Source: Candidatus Stoquefichus sp. SB1 (GTDB lineage: Bacteria; Bacillota_I; Bacilli_A; Erysipelotrichales; Coprobacillaceae). Taken from it: 64,000 bases of DNA. Numbering within the stretch: position 1 is the stretch's first letter; every line of letters starts with the position of its first letter. The position numbers and the translations under genes were made by a program. The stretch lies in assembly GCF_001244545.1 (NCBI RefSeq), contig NZ_LN852695.1, positions 310,001-374,000 on the forward strand, given 5' to 3'. This document shows, piece by piece, positions 8,793-16,181 of this stretch. The notes under the pieces are model-generated. The model searched no databases, had not been told where the DNA came from, and was given only the letters and a program-made list of their open reading frames with translations.

Positions 8793-9239
8793 ATGAAAAT
8801 AGTTGCACAGAATAAGAAAGCATACCATGATTTCTTTATACTTGATACATTTGAAGCAGGTATAGAGTTACAAGGGACTGAAATTAAATCTGTTCGTAAA
8901 GGGAGCGTCAATTTAAAAGATTCATTTATTCGTATTAAAAATGATGAAGCCTATATAGAAAACATGCATATTGCTCCTTATGAACAGGGCAATCGATTTA
9001 ATCATGAACCACTTCGAACAAGAAAACTTTTATTGCATAAAAAAGAAATTAAAAAATTGCAAAAAGAAGTGAAAGAAAGTGGATTAACGATTGTTCCTAC
9101 AAAACTTTATTTTAATACAGCAAAACTAAAAGTAGAAATTGCTTTGGCAAGAGGTAAGAAGTTATACGATAAACGTCAAGATCTGAAAGAAAAAGATTCA
9201 AAACGTGATATTGAAAGAGCATTGAAAAATGCTTACTAA
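8793..9239 (+). CDS. smpB: SsrA-binding protein SmpB
   Basis: This 148-residue protein starts [20 protein letters not shown], with [20 protein letters not shown], the OB-fold core and the basic tail [19 protein letters not shown] that enters the ribosomal A site. SmpB binds tmRNA and makes trans-translation possible. AAAGGAGGGATATGC gives a good ribosome site, 15 bases after rnr. ssrA begins two bases after its stop codon, so the partners are physically adjacent. Confidence 0.95.
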   Translation: MKIVAQNKKAYHDFFILDTFEAGIELQGTEIKSVRKGSVNLKDSFIRIKNDEAYIENMHIAPYEQGNRFNHEPLRTRKLLLHKKEIKKLQKEVKESGLTIVPTKLYFNTAKLKVEIALARGKKLYDKRQDLKEKDSKRDIERALKNAY

Positions 9240-9240
9240 T

Positions 9241-9592
9241 GGGGGCGTCTTGGATTCGACAGGGGTCAGTTTGAATGAAATTGCAGCCGTGGACACACGT
9301 TACATGTAAAAACAAATATCTGGAAACAGACAAACTAATTACGCTTTCGCATAGTCGACATAGACATGAAAGCTGCCACTATTTAGCGTGCCTATAGCTA
9401 GATAACTGGTAACATAACTCATAGGATAAGGAGATAAGGAGTCTGGACTTATGTCACGAAAATCAACAGAATCGCTAAGCGAAAGATTGCTTGTGGATCG
9501 TAACTTAGTTAAACTCATTCTACAAGATAAGCTGTAGACGTTTCATATGGGACGGCTTTTGGACGCGGGTTCGATTCCCGCCGCCTCCACCA
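9241..9592 (+). ncRNA. ssrA: tmRNA (ssrA)
   Basis: The 5' end GGGGGCGTCTTGGATTCGAC and 3' end GGTTCGATTCCCGCC...CTCCACCA pair into the tRNA-like acceptor and T arm with an encoded CCA. The tag frame ends at TAG 9352-9354 and reads KQISGNRQTNYAFA if it starts at AAA 9310; a TAA lies just before it. The NYAFA ending resembles mycoplasma tags rather than the common Firmicute ALAA ending. Pseudoknot-forming segments fill the rest. tmRNA rescues stalled ribosomes with SmpB. Accessory DNA starts immediately after it. Confidence 0.95.
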
Positions 9593-9780
9593 GAAAGATG
9601 AAGTGATTTGGATGTCATCGAAAAAACAACGATGAAATCAACACTTTTTATATAAATTGAATATTAGCAAAAAGCTCTATTTTGATGGATGTCACCACTA
9701 AAAATAGGGCTTTTTTGTAAAAGAGATGAGGTGAAATGGATGTCATTAAATAAAAATTAATAGAATAAATATATTTATTA
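9593..9780 (+). repeat. Dispersed repeat, copy 1 (directly after ssrA)
   Basis: The segment beginning GAAAGATGAAGTGATTTGG right after the tmRNA CCA, including CACTTTTTATATAAATTGAA (from 9641) and GATGGATGTCA, recurs in shortened form at 10803-10900 and 28006-28110. It holds no convincing gene; the ATGs in it open only 4-8 codon frames. It may be a scar of repeated insertion next to ssrA. Confidence 0.65.
9673..9716 (+). terminator. Terminator for ssrA transcript
   Basis: AGCTCTATTTT (9673-9683) pairs with AAAATAGGGCT (9701-9711, one T-G pair), followed by a run of T. Confidence 0.75.
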
Positions 9781-9789
9781 AGTTTACTC

Positions 9790-9807
9790 ATTCTCATATA
9801 TGAGAAT
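9790..9807. promoter_or_regulatory. 18-bp perfect palindrome upstream of padR promoter
   Basis: ATTCTCATATATGAGAAT is perfectly self-complementary and sits just upstream of the -35 box at 9812. It may be a dimeric regulator site, possibly not PadR's own because the PadR-like site lies downstream. Confidence 0.5.
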
Positions 9808-9811
9808 TGAT

Positions 9812-9864
9812 TTGACATATATTACGGTTAGTGATGTAATTTTATTACAGTAAACGTAATATAT
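9812..9864 (+). promoter_or_regulatory. padR promoter with overlapping inverted repeat
   Basis: TTGACA (9812-9817), a 17-base spacer and TGTAAT (9835-9840) form a strong promoter. It is embedded in a long imperfect palindrome with outer arms ATATATTACG/CGTAATATAT (9817-9864 overall) and inner TGTAAT/ATTACA. This is the arrangement expected for PadR autoregulation. Confidence 0.7.
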
Positions 9865-9876
9865 GGAGGTGGGATT

Positions 9877-10197
9877 TTGAGAGATAATGTAAAAGGTGGT
9901 GCGTTGACGGAAGTTACTTTTTTTATTTTATTATCTTTATATGTTCCAAAACACGGGTATGCAATAATGCAATTTGTTGAAAAAGAAACAAATGGCCGTC
10001 TACGATTGGGAGCCGGTTCGTTATATGGAGCAATTAATTCTTTACTTGATAAGAAGTGGATTGAATCTTTAAGTGATGATAATGCACGAAAAAAAGAATA
10101 TGTTATTACACCTTTGGGTAAAGAAATAACAAAACAGGAAATAAAAAGAATTAATGAAATAGTTAAAATTGCAACTAGAATTGTGGAGGAAAGTTAA
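9877..10197 (+). CDS. PadR-family transcriptional regulator
   Basis: This 106-residue winged-helix protein has the PadR signature: ALTEVTFFILLSLYVPKHGY, AIMQFVEKETNGRLRLGAGS and LYGAINSLLDKKWIESLS, ending with a short dimerisation helix. PadR proteins repress small operons, often drug or stress exporters. It starts at TTG 9877, eight bases after GGAGG. The gene lies two bases before a DUF2812 gene, a pairing seen often in Firmicutes, and a palindromic site overlaps its promoter. Confidence 0.88.
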   Translation: MRDNVKGGALTEVTFFILLSLYVPKHGYAIMQFVEKETNGRLRLGAGSLYGAINSLLDKKWIESLSDDNARKKEYVITPLGKEITKQEIKRINEIVKIATRIVEES

Positions 10198-10199
10198 TT

Positions 10200-10805
10200 A
10201 TGAAAAAATGTATACGATATTTTTGTGGATCTGTAAAAGCACAAGAAAAGTGGTTGAATTCAATGTCAGAGAAAGGCTATCGTCTAAAATACACAGGAAA
10301 ACTTATTTATAAGTTTGAAGAATGTGAGAGTAATAAATATATATATTGTGTAGATTTTGTTGCACATAAGTCAAATAAAGAATTAAAAAACTATAAACAG
10401 TTTTTAGAAAATATTGGATATAGGGTCATGAATAAAAATGCCAATTTAAACTTGTCAGCAGGGAAAATACGTTTACGTTTTTATGGAGATAGATATGGAA
10501 AAATTGCAACATCACCTGGTAATTACAATAAAGAACTTTTGATAGTAGAAAAGGAAAATGACAACAAGCCCTTTGAACTCCATACAACAATAGAAGATAA
10601 AATATCTTACTATAAAATACAGCGAAATGCCTATTTAACAATATTGTTGCTTATATCTTTTATTTTTCTGGCAAATTATATAATGAGTAGCTTAACGGTT
10701 AATAATATAGGTATCTTACTTATAATCATATTATCCAGTATTCCAACTATTTTGATACAAAGGGAAATAAATATTTTAAGAAAACAATCAAATTTAAATG
10801 AGTAG
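10200..10805 (+). CDS. DUF2812 membrane protein
   Basis: This 201-residue protein has a cytoplasmic DUF2812-like N-terminal part (EKWLNSMSEKGYRLKYTGKL, then YIYCVDFVAHKS) and two C-terminal membrane helices around residues 143-161 and 166-184. DUF2812 proteins are commonly encoded next to PadR regulators and their function is unknown; a sensor or modulator role is only a guess. It begins two bases after padR, so the pair is one operon. Confidence 0.75.
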   Translation: MKKCIRYFCGSVKAQEKWLNSMSEKGYRLKYTGKLIYKFEECESNKYIYCVDFVAHKSNKELKNYKQFLENIGYRVMNKNANLNLSAGKIRLRFYGDRYGKIATSPGNYNKELLIVEKENDNKPFELHTTIEDKISYYKIQRNAYLTILLLISFIFLANYIMSSLTVNNIGILLIIILSSIPTILIQREINILRKQSNLNE

Positions 10806-10900
10806 AAAGATGAGGTGATTTAAATGTCCACTTTTTATATAAATTGAATATTGGTAAAATGATTTATTTTGATGGATGTCTCCATATAACATGATAAATG
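10803..10900 (+). repeat. Dispersed repeat, copy 2
   Basis: AGAAAGATGAGGTGATTT, then CACTTTTTATATAAATTGAA and TTTATTTTGATGGATGTC match the segment after ssrA, with about 25 bases missing between the two blocks. Copies 1 and 2 flank the padR-DUF2812 pair as direct repeats. Confidence 0.65.
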
Positions 10901-11300
10901 GGACATGCAGTTTGATGTCATTAAAATGTATGAGTTACTGGACTCTACATATATAATTAGTATAAAGTTAATGAAGATGATATTATGAAATTCAAGATAA
11001 ATAAAAATTGCAATAGAGCGGTTATTGAGAATTAGATAAATAGCTATTAGCAAATTAATAGAAAACTTGAAATAAGTTTGGATGAAGCTGAGAAAGTTAA
11101 GTTTTTATTTAATAAATATGTTGAATATGAAGAACATCCACTTTTAGAATTAATTAAAATTGAAATAGCATCTGCATTAGAAAAGAAGGTATAGTTGCCA
11201 TATAAAGAAGAAAAACAAAAAATTATATATATTAAAAGAATTAAGAAATCTATAAATAATGGTTTCTTAAAAAAATCATATTTTTTAATTTATTTAGTAT
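10901..11300 (+). other. Gene-poor stretch with a decayed small ORF
   Basis: No intact gene is visible. A frame around 11061-11194 reads NRKLEISLDEAEKVKFLFNK, then YVEYEEHPLLELIKIEIASA and a stop. It lacks a start with a ribosome site and has stops just upstream. It looks like the tail of a small mobile-element gene, family not recognised. Confidence 0.4.
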
Positions 11301-11430
11301 TTGACTTTCATTTATGTATAAACTATAAGGTAAGTGAGAAAAGGAATAGCTGATAAGCTGTTATGCCTTGGATTTGCTAAGTAGAATAACTACCTCACAG
11401 TTTACCAGCGCATGAGGTAGTTATTTTTTT
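11301..11430 (+). ncRNA. Candidate type I antitoxin RNA with its promoter
   Basis: TTGACT (11301-11306), 17 bases, then TATAAG (11324-11329) form a strong promoter with no ORF behind it. A transcript from about 11336 would fold AATAGCT/AGCTGTT and end at the terminator ATAACTACCTCA...TGAGGTAGTTAT followed by seven T, near 11430. The terminator overlaps the 3' end of the toxin-like ORF on the other strand, the layout of convergent antitoxin RNAs such as RatA or SR4. Confidence 0.5.
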
Positions 11431-11522
11431 GCTTTAAATTCCTTACCTATAATGACAAGAAGCAATTTGACAATTATTCCTACGACAGTCATAACAAATG
11501 CCAAACAAGTTAGCATCACCAT
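11421..11522 (-). CDS. Small holin-like hydrophobic peptide, candidate type I toxin
   Basis: On the minus strand a 33-codon frame from the ATG at 11522 encodes MVMLTCLAFVMTVVGIIVKL, continuing with a hydrophobic stretch and the basic tail GKEFKAKK. Preceding in-frame residues YPYET make the whole resemble Firmicute putative holin-like toxins, which often begin around ET-LMLM. One membrane helix plus a charged tail is typical of type I toxins. No clear ribosome site precedes this ATG; the frame is open to 11570, so the true start may be further out or lost. The 3' end converges with the candidate antitoxin RNA. Confidence 0.45.
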   Translation of the reverse strand: MVMLTCLAFVMTVVGIIVKLLLVIIGKEFKAKK

Positions 11523-11546
11523 AACCGTTTCATATGGATAAAATAG

Positions 11547-11969
11547 TTTCTTTGTGGATTTGCACCAAATTCAGAAACAGCAAAAGTTATGTCTGAGAAT
11601 TTAGGTAATAAAACTGTGCTTAGTGGATTAGTCAGTAAGGGGAAGAATGACCTATCACAGTCACTTCAAATGATGCAAAGACCTTTGATGACAACTGATG
11701 AACTTAAATCAATGCCAAAAGGAAATTTTATCTTAATGAAAACAAGAAAAAATCCAATGAAAACAACTTTAAAATTGTTTATTCATTGGAAAATAAAATT
11801 TGACAAAGAGTCATATGAAGTTAATGCAAGAAGTCAGAGAGATGTTGAGTATGCAGATATATCACAAATAGAAAGAAGTATAAAATCCCAAACTGACTAT
11901 CAGAATATAGAAATAAATTTAAAAGATAGTATTAAAAAAGCTAGAAAGTCAGGAATAAAAATTGAATAA
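11547..11969 (+). pseudogene. VirD4/TraG-type conjugative coupling protein, C-terminal fragment
   Basis: The frame reads FLCGFAPNSETAKVMSENLG, then NKTVLSGLVSKGKND, QSLQMMQRPLMTTDELKSMP and KGNFILMKTRKNPMKT. This is the C-terminal ~140 residues of a VirD4-like coupling ATPase of Tn1549-type integrative conjugative elements. The Walker motifs are absent and a stop (TAG at 11544) precedes the fragment, so it cannot function. It marks decay of a conjugative element at this site. The ATG at 11589 is internal to the original protein. Confidence 0.8.
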
Positions 11970-12141
11970 AGATACATGGTCATACTATTCATCAATAGGA
12001 ACAATAGCCAAGGATACAAGTTTAAGTAAACGTACAATTATGAGGCAAATTGCTGTCTTGGAAAAGAAGAATTAATATTGAAAATACATAGAACTCGAAA
12101 AAAACAATGGTAATACAAGCAATATGCATTTTTTTAACTAG
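11962..12141 (+). pseudogene. Broken helix-turn-helix gene of a conjugative element
   Basis: A first frame reads SSIGTIAKDTSLSKRTIMRQ, then IAVLEKKN and stops at 12075. A second frame continues ELILKIHRTRKKQW and a third NNGNTSNMHFFN. Joined, they give a typical HTH plus the Asn/Gly-rich wing of replication or transfer-region regulators. Two frameshifts are therefore needed. It overlaps the end of the coupling-protein fragment, as neighbours in an element would. Confidence 0.65.
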
Positions 12142-12307
12142 TTCTTAATATAAGTTACAGAGAAAAAATAAATCTAATTATAATAAGTATATTAAAAGAG
12201 AATACAATATATAATTTTTTACTTGAGGATATCATAACATTGAAATAATTAATGAGTAAATAAAAACAAGAGATTTTGAAATCTCCTGTTTAAAGAAGTT
12301 TAGCAGT

Positions 12308-12733
12308 TTATTTATTTGAATAAATTTGCTTGTTTATTTCTTTGATAAAACTGATAAGATCTAATTCGGTTTCAAGAGCCTGATTTAAAATATTATATGG
12401 ATCATCTATATTTAATGTGGAATTTTGTAAAATTTGTATAAATAATTTTAAATCATCCCTTTGTGTATTGTAGTAGGTAATAGGAATATCGTATTTGTTT
12501 TTATCAAAGGTTGTAACTTCAAGAGTAATTTGAGCTGAGTCAAATCTAACACCAGTAGTAAGTCCATAACATACCTTTACTTCCTTGATTTGAGAGTAAT
12601 TTAAAGTAGTAATCGGATTCTTTCCTTTCATTTTCTCAAATAAACTAAGATACTCATAATAAATCAGTTCGTTGTCTTTATTATTTATTAGACAACCATG
12701 TTTTTTAGTGCCCATCAATAAACAATCTATCAT
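12308..12733 (-). CDS. Hypothetical protein next to agrB
   Basis: This 141-residue soluble protein starts MIDCLLMGTKKHGCLINNKD and is preceded on its strand by AAAAAGGAGG with good spacing. Alternating hydrophobic strands (ITTLNYSQIKEVKVCYGLTT, RFDSAQITLEVTTFDKNKYD) and a C-terminal helix suggest a PH-like beta fold, but I do not recognise a family. It lies 123 bases downstream of agrB on the same strand and could be co-transcribed. No catalytic motif is seen. Confidence 0.65.
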   Translation of the reverse strand: MIDCLLMGTKKHGCLINNKDNELIYYEYLSLFEKMKGKNPITTLNYSQIKEVKVCYGLTTGVRFDSAQITLEVTTFDKNKYDIPITYYNTQRDDLKLFIQILQNSTLNIDDPYNILNQALETELDLISFIKEINKQIYSNK

Positions 12734-12856
12734 TTTATTTCCTCCTTTTTCTAATTTTTGAATAAACTGATATATCTATCCATAAAAAGTATACAAAAAA
12801 AGAATAGAAAAATACATTAATATTACATAGAAAGCATAATAGGTGAATGAAAAGCA

Positions 12857-13390
12857 CTATATGTTCTTTTTATTAATAAAATATAATATTTCTACTGTAA
12901 GCAATGCAGAAAAAATAGGAATAAAAATTTCATTTTTATTAAAGGTTATAATATAAATAATCAAAAAACAAAAAAAAGTTAAAAGATTAAAGTTTTTCAA
13001 TTTAATTGATAAAGTATTTTTTTTGGATGGATGAAGATAAATAAATATTAAAATACTAATAATAGAAAAAATTTTTAAAATGGTAAAATATATTTGATTA
13101 TTTCGCAACAATAAGTTAATTAGCATTATAGATATCATCATTAAAGTACATCTGTAAATTGTTTTTGCATGAAATCCGCCTATTGTAATTCTAAGAAAAC
13201 CAAATGTTATTAAAAAGAAAAAACCAAATGTGATATCAGAAAATAAATAAGATATAAATAAGATGGTTAAAATAGTAAAAGAATTAAAAATCAAAACTTG
13301 AAGACCATATTCCACTATTTCTTTATTATAAATATTTGAATTTGATTTTTTAATTAATAAATCAGAAATATTAGATAATATTTTCTTCAA
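12857..13390 (-). CDS. agrB: AgrB-type autoinducer-processing membrane peptidase
   Basis: This 177-residue polytopic protein has the AgrB hallmarks: FLRITIGGFHAKTIYRCTLM, containing the His and the downstream Cys of the cysteine protease pair, and IYLHPSKKNTLS. AgrB cuts the C-terminal tail of AgrD and forms the thiolactone or lactone autoinducer. Its start overlaps the end of the XRE regulator by 20 bases on the same strand. The substrate gene agrD is divergent, 450 bases away, rather than directly downstream as in classical agr loci. Confidence 0.88.
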   Translation of the reverse strand: MKKILSNISDLLIKKSNSNIYNKEIVEYGLQVLIFNSFTILTILFISYLFSDITFGFFFLITFGFLRITIGGFHAKTIYRCTLMMISIMLINLLLRNNQIYFTILKIFSIISILIFIYLHPSKKNTLSIKLKNFNLLTFFCFLIIYIITFNKNEIFIPIFSALLTVEILYFINKKNI

Positions 13391-13667
13391 ATTCTTGTTT
13401 ATCCTTTACTAATATTAGAATTTTATAGTATGTTTGGTCATCAACATCAGTTGTATCAATAAATCTTCTTTCTGAATTACCACATAAATAATCTATGCTA
13501 ACTTTATATAATCTAGCTAATATTATAAGGTTGTCATAGCTTGGTTTTCTTTCACCTCGTTCATATGCAGAAATTGTACTTCTATCAATTCCTGTGATTT
13601 TTTCTACAATGATTTGAGTATAGCCACGATCTTTTCTAATTTTCTTTAGTCTTTTTCCAAATCCCAT
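13371..13667 (-). CDS. XRE-family regulator coupled to agrB
   Basis: The ATG at 13667 has GGTGA eight bases upstream and gives 98 residues; TTG and GTG starts at 13679 and 13676 are possible. It begins MGFGKRLKKIRKDRGYTQ and has a Cro/C1-type helix-turn-helix, with TGIDRSTISAYERGERKPSY as recognition region, then a short C-terminal segment of unknown role. It overlaps agrB, so it is translationally coupled to signal production. The divergent region 13668-13837 is its likely operator zone. Confidence 0.85.
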   Translation of the reverse strand: MGFGKRLKKIRKDRGYTQIIVEKITGIDRSTISAYERGERKPSYDNLIILARLYKVSIDYLCGNSERRFIDTTDVDDQTYYKILILVKDKQEFEENII

Positions 13668-13682
13668 ATTTATCACCAAATT

Positions 13683-13708
13683 TAGAGTACACTAATAGGT
13701 GTCACTCT
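13683..13708. promoter_or_regulatory. Candidate operator in the divergent agr region
   Basis: AGAGTACAC and GTGTCACTCT form an imperfect inverted repeat around TAATAG, directly upstream of the XRE gene. It is a plausible autoregulatory site; there is no experimental support. Confidence 0.4.
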
Positions 13709-13740
13709 AGGTAACATTGCCACTAAAAGTAACTTTTTTA

Positions 13741-13800
13741 ACGTTTAATCAATGATATTTGTATTTAATAATTATAAAATAGATAAAAAATAAGTATAGT
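13741..13800 (+). promoter_or_regulatory. Candidate LytTR-controlled promoter of agrD
   Basis: ACGTTTAAT (13741-13749) and GTATTTAAT (13761-13769) are direct repeats exactly 20 bases apart, about two helical turns, as LytTR regulators bind. TATAGT at 13795-13800 (or TATAAA at 13806) may be the -10; no good -35 is seen, consistent with activation. The same 20-base spacing recurs at 33351, 37612 and 43283. Confidence 0.5.
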
Positions 13801-13837
13801 GCTAGTATAAATATATAAAGAGGAGGTAACTAATATT

Positions 13838-13951
13838 ATGTTTTTTAAATCTATTTGTACTTTCCTAGATAAGTTGGCTAGAACAGCTTGTTACTCACAT
13901 TCGTTTATTGGATGCTATGAACCAGAAAAGCCAAAAATTTTAGAAAAGTAA
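13838..13951 (+). CDS. agrD: AgrD-like autoinducer precursor peptide
   Basis: This short ORF encodes 37 residues, MFFKSICTFLDKLARTAC then YSHSFIGCYEPEKPKILEK. It has the three parts of AgrD: an amphipathic N-terminal helix, a hydrophobic Cys-containing core, and a charged tail with EPEKP, the AgrB recognition and cleavage region. C18 is the likely ring cysteine, with the ring closing near Y27; C26 is also in the core. AGAGGAGG lies 10 bases before the ATG. A perfect palindromic terminator follows directly. It is divergent from agrB and upstream of the LytTR regulator and sensor. Confidence 0.85.
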   Translation: MFFKSICTFLDKLARTACYSHSFIGCYEPEKPKILEK

Positions 13952-13958
13952 TATTTGT

Positions 13959-13988
13959 AAAAAAACATTTCTTAAGAAATGTTTTTTT
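13959..13988 (+). terminator. Terminator after agrD
   Basis: A perfect 15-bp-arm palindrome centred on CTTAAG, with arms of A7-CATTT and AAATG-T7, should limit read-through from agrD into the regulator gene 57 bases downstream. Confidence 0.8.
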
Positions 13989-14045
13989 ATCTATATAAAA
14001 TACTATATATGGTATACTAATTAAATAAGGAGAGGTGATAATAAC

Positions 14046-14747
14046 ATGCGAATAATGATTGTTGATGATGATATAGAATTTTCTAGTAATCTATCAAATG
14101 AGATTAAAATTTATTTTAATAAACTAGTTGATACAATAGATATGGAAATAATTTCAAAAGATTTTTCTTTAGATATGAAAATAAATGCAGATGTTGTTTT
14201 TATTGATATAGATCTAAATGGTAAAAATGGAATTGCTTTAGCTAAATATATAAAAAGTGTTTCACCTAAGACATTGATTATTTTTATTTCATCTAAAGAG
14301 GAATTGGTTTTTAATGCATTATCTGTTACAACTTTTCAGTTTATTAGAAAAGCTAAATTTAAAGAGGACAGTATTAGAGTTTTTAAACAATTATATCAAT
14401 ATATACAAGAAAATGAAAAAAAGATTATTTTAGAGATAAATGGAAGAAAAAATGTTATTAAAATTAATGAAATACAATTTATTCTATCGTTTGGTAGGGA
14501 TTTACTAATAAAAACAATTTTACATGAATATGTTTTAGTTTCAACAATTAAAGAAATTATTGATTTATTAAGAACTAAATCATATTATGATATTGTTCAA
14601 ATCAGTAGAAATGTTGCTATTAATCTAAATTATATTTCAAATATAGAAGCAAATACTGTTATTTTGCAAGATGAAACATCTCATACAATCGGAAGAATAT
14701 ATAAATCAAATTTGATAAAAAAATATGAGGAGTTTTTATTAAGATGA
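14046..14747 (+). CDS. AgrA-like LytTR response regulator
   Basis: This 233-residue protein has a receiver domain (MRIMIVDDDIEF; phospho-acceptor D54 in VVFIDIDL; switch region IIFISSKEELVFNALS) and a C-terminal LytTR DNA-binding domain (LEINGRKNVIKINEIQFILS through SRNVAINLNYISNIEAN). AgrA-type regulators activate quorum-controlled promoters through paired direct repeats. The stop overlaps the start of the sensor gene by four bases. GGAGAGGTGATAATAAC precedes the ATG. Its likely targets are the agrD and lanA promoters. It is a close paralogue of the regulator at 46864. Confidence 0.9.
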   Translation: MRIMIVDDDIEFSSNLSNEIKIYFNKLVDTIDMEIISKDFSLDMKINADVVFIDIDLNGKNGIALAKYIKSVSPKTLIIFISSKEELVFNALSVTTFQFIRKAKFKEDSIRVFKQLYQYIQENEKKIILEINGRKNVIKINEIQFILSFGRDLLIKTILHEYVLVSTIKEIIDLLRTKSYYDIVQISRNVAINLNYISNIEANTVILQDETSHTIGRIYKSNLIKKYEEFLLR

Positions 14748-15970
14748 TTTTCTTTGACTTGTTAATGACCGTATTTGAAGATTTCGTAATTTCTTATTTT
14801 TTAATATCATTCTTTTTTGAAGAAAAAAGGTTTAGATTATCATCTATATTAACATTTATTTGTGTTATAGAAACATTTATATTGAATAATTATTTCAAGA
14901 ATAATGAGCTACTCTTTTTTTCATTAGTATTAACATGTATGGCTATGCTTTGTATTATAAAAAGAAAAGTAAATTGGTTTTATTTAGTCATACCGTGTTT
15001 ATTGATAGGATTATTGTTAGTATCAAATATTACTTCATTTTATATAGTTTCATTATTAACTAACATAAAGATTAATGATATATCAAATAATCTTTATATG
15101 CTAGTTTTGACAATTCTTCTCTCACGTTTAATTTTTTTAATAACAAGTATATATTTATACAATAGTTTAAAATCATTAAGAATAAAAAGAGATCAATATG
15201 CTTTTATTGAGTATAAATCATTTATAATTTTTATTTTGTGTTTATTTTCTATTGTAACAACAATAGGAGAAAGCATAGTGTATGGTATTTTTGACTATAA
15301 AATATACTTATTGTTGATTATAGAATTTTTATTAATGTGTATTTCATCAATTGTTTTATTTATTAATATACAAAACAATTATAAAAATCAATTAAAAATG
15401 CAATCAGAAGTAATACAATTAAAATATTCTCGTCAGATGTATTTTGAAACATGTAAATTGTCCTATCAATTATCCCAAGATAAGCATGATTTATATTATT
15501 TATTGAAAAAAATTGAAGATGCTATTATTAAAAAAAATAATAATGAAGGACTATATTTGATACAAAATGCAATAGGCCAAATAAATAAAGTTGACATTTC
15601 ATACACATCTTCGAATCCATTATTTGATTATATGATTACAAAGAAAATAAAAAATTTAAAATTATTTAAGTACGACGTTATATATACTGCAAACATATCT
15701 CAAAAGGAACTACTAAATGATTTAACGTTAATAGACAATTTAGAGAGATATATAGATTGTCTAACATTAAATAATACTAAATCAATAGGAAAATATTTAG
15801 AAGTTAGTATTTATGAAAAAAATAATTATATAATTTTTGATTTAAGAATTAATAAAAATATGGAACTTTCTAACTCTATATTTAACTTCGAAAATAAGTC
15901 AGAACATATATTACAAGAGAGTTTGAACTGTGAAAGCAGTAGCACAGGTATTAAAGTATTAATTAAATAA
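14744..15970 (+). CDS. AgrC-like sensor with degenerate ATPase domain
   Basis: This 408-residue protein has about six hydrophobic helices in residues 1-205, as in peptide-sensing AgrC proteins, then a cytoplasmic part with the candidate phospho-His H248 in LSQDKHDLYYLLKK, a DHp-like coiled region and a reduced ATPase-like end. Where AgrC-family kinases carry an N-box such as DNAIEA and glycine boxes, this protein reads LTLIDNLERYIDCL and has no GxG motif; it also ends early (STGIKVLIK). It may sense the AgrD product, but self-kinase activity is doubtful. It overlaps the regulator gene and ends before a forked terminator. Confidence 0.75.
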   Translation: MIFFDLLMTVFEDFVISYFLISFFFEEKRFRLSSILTFICVIETFILNNYFKNNELLFFSLVLTCMAMLCIIKRKVNWFYLVIPCLLIGLLLVSNITSFYIVSLLTNIKINDISNNLYMLVLTILLSRLIFLITSIYLYNSLKSLRIKRDQYAFIEYKSFIIFILCLFSIVTTIGESIVYGIFDYKIYLLLIIEFLLMCISSIVLFINIQNNYKNQLKMQSEVIQLKYSRQMYFETCKLSYQLSQDKHDLYYLLKKIEDAIIKKNNNEGLYLIQNAIGQINKVDISYTSSNPLFDYMITKKIKNLKLFKYDVIYTANISQKELLNDLTLIDNLERYIDCLTLNNTKSIGKYLEVSIYEKNNYIIFDLRINKNMELSNSIFNFENKSEHILQESLNCESSSTGIKVLIK

Positions 15971-15977
15971 ATTTATT

Positions 15978-16034
15978 AAAGGTTTAATATAAAAGTGGTT
16001 CATAGAAGAACCTAATAAGTTGTTAAACCTTTTT
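15978..16034 (+). terminator. Forked terminator after the agr sensor gene
   Basis: AAAGGTTTAA (15978-15987) pairs with TTAAACCTTT (16023-16032), followed by TT; an inner hairpin GGTTC/GAACC lies between them. It separates the regulatory genes from lanA, which must have its own promoter in 16035-16160. Confidence 0.7.
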
Positions 16035-16181
16035 GTATCGTTAATAATGACACATAGAGTAACATAATTGTGCTTTTATTTAAAATAATTGTTGAACATC
16101 TACATAAAATGGAAAAATATAAAAATGTTTAATATCATATAGGTACAGTAGTACTACACAAAAAGAAAGGAGGAAATTATT

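Noticed and set aside
9593-9876. Tiny ORFs after ssrA (for example MSSKKQR, MSLNKN)
   Set aside because: They have ribosome-site-like sequences but only 4-8 codons and are not conserved between the repeat copies.
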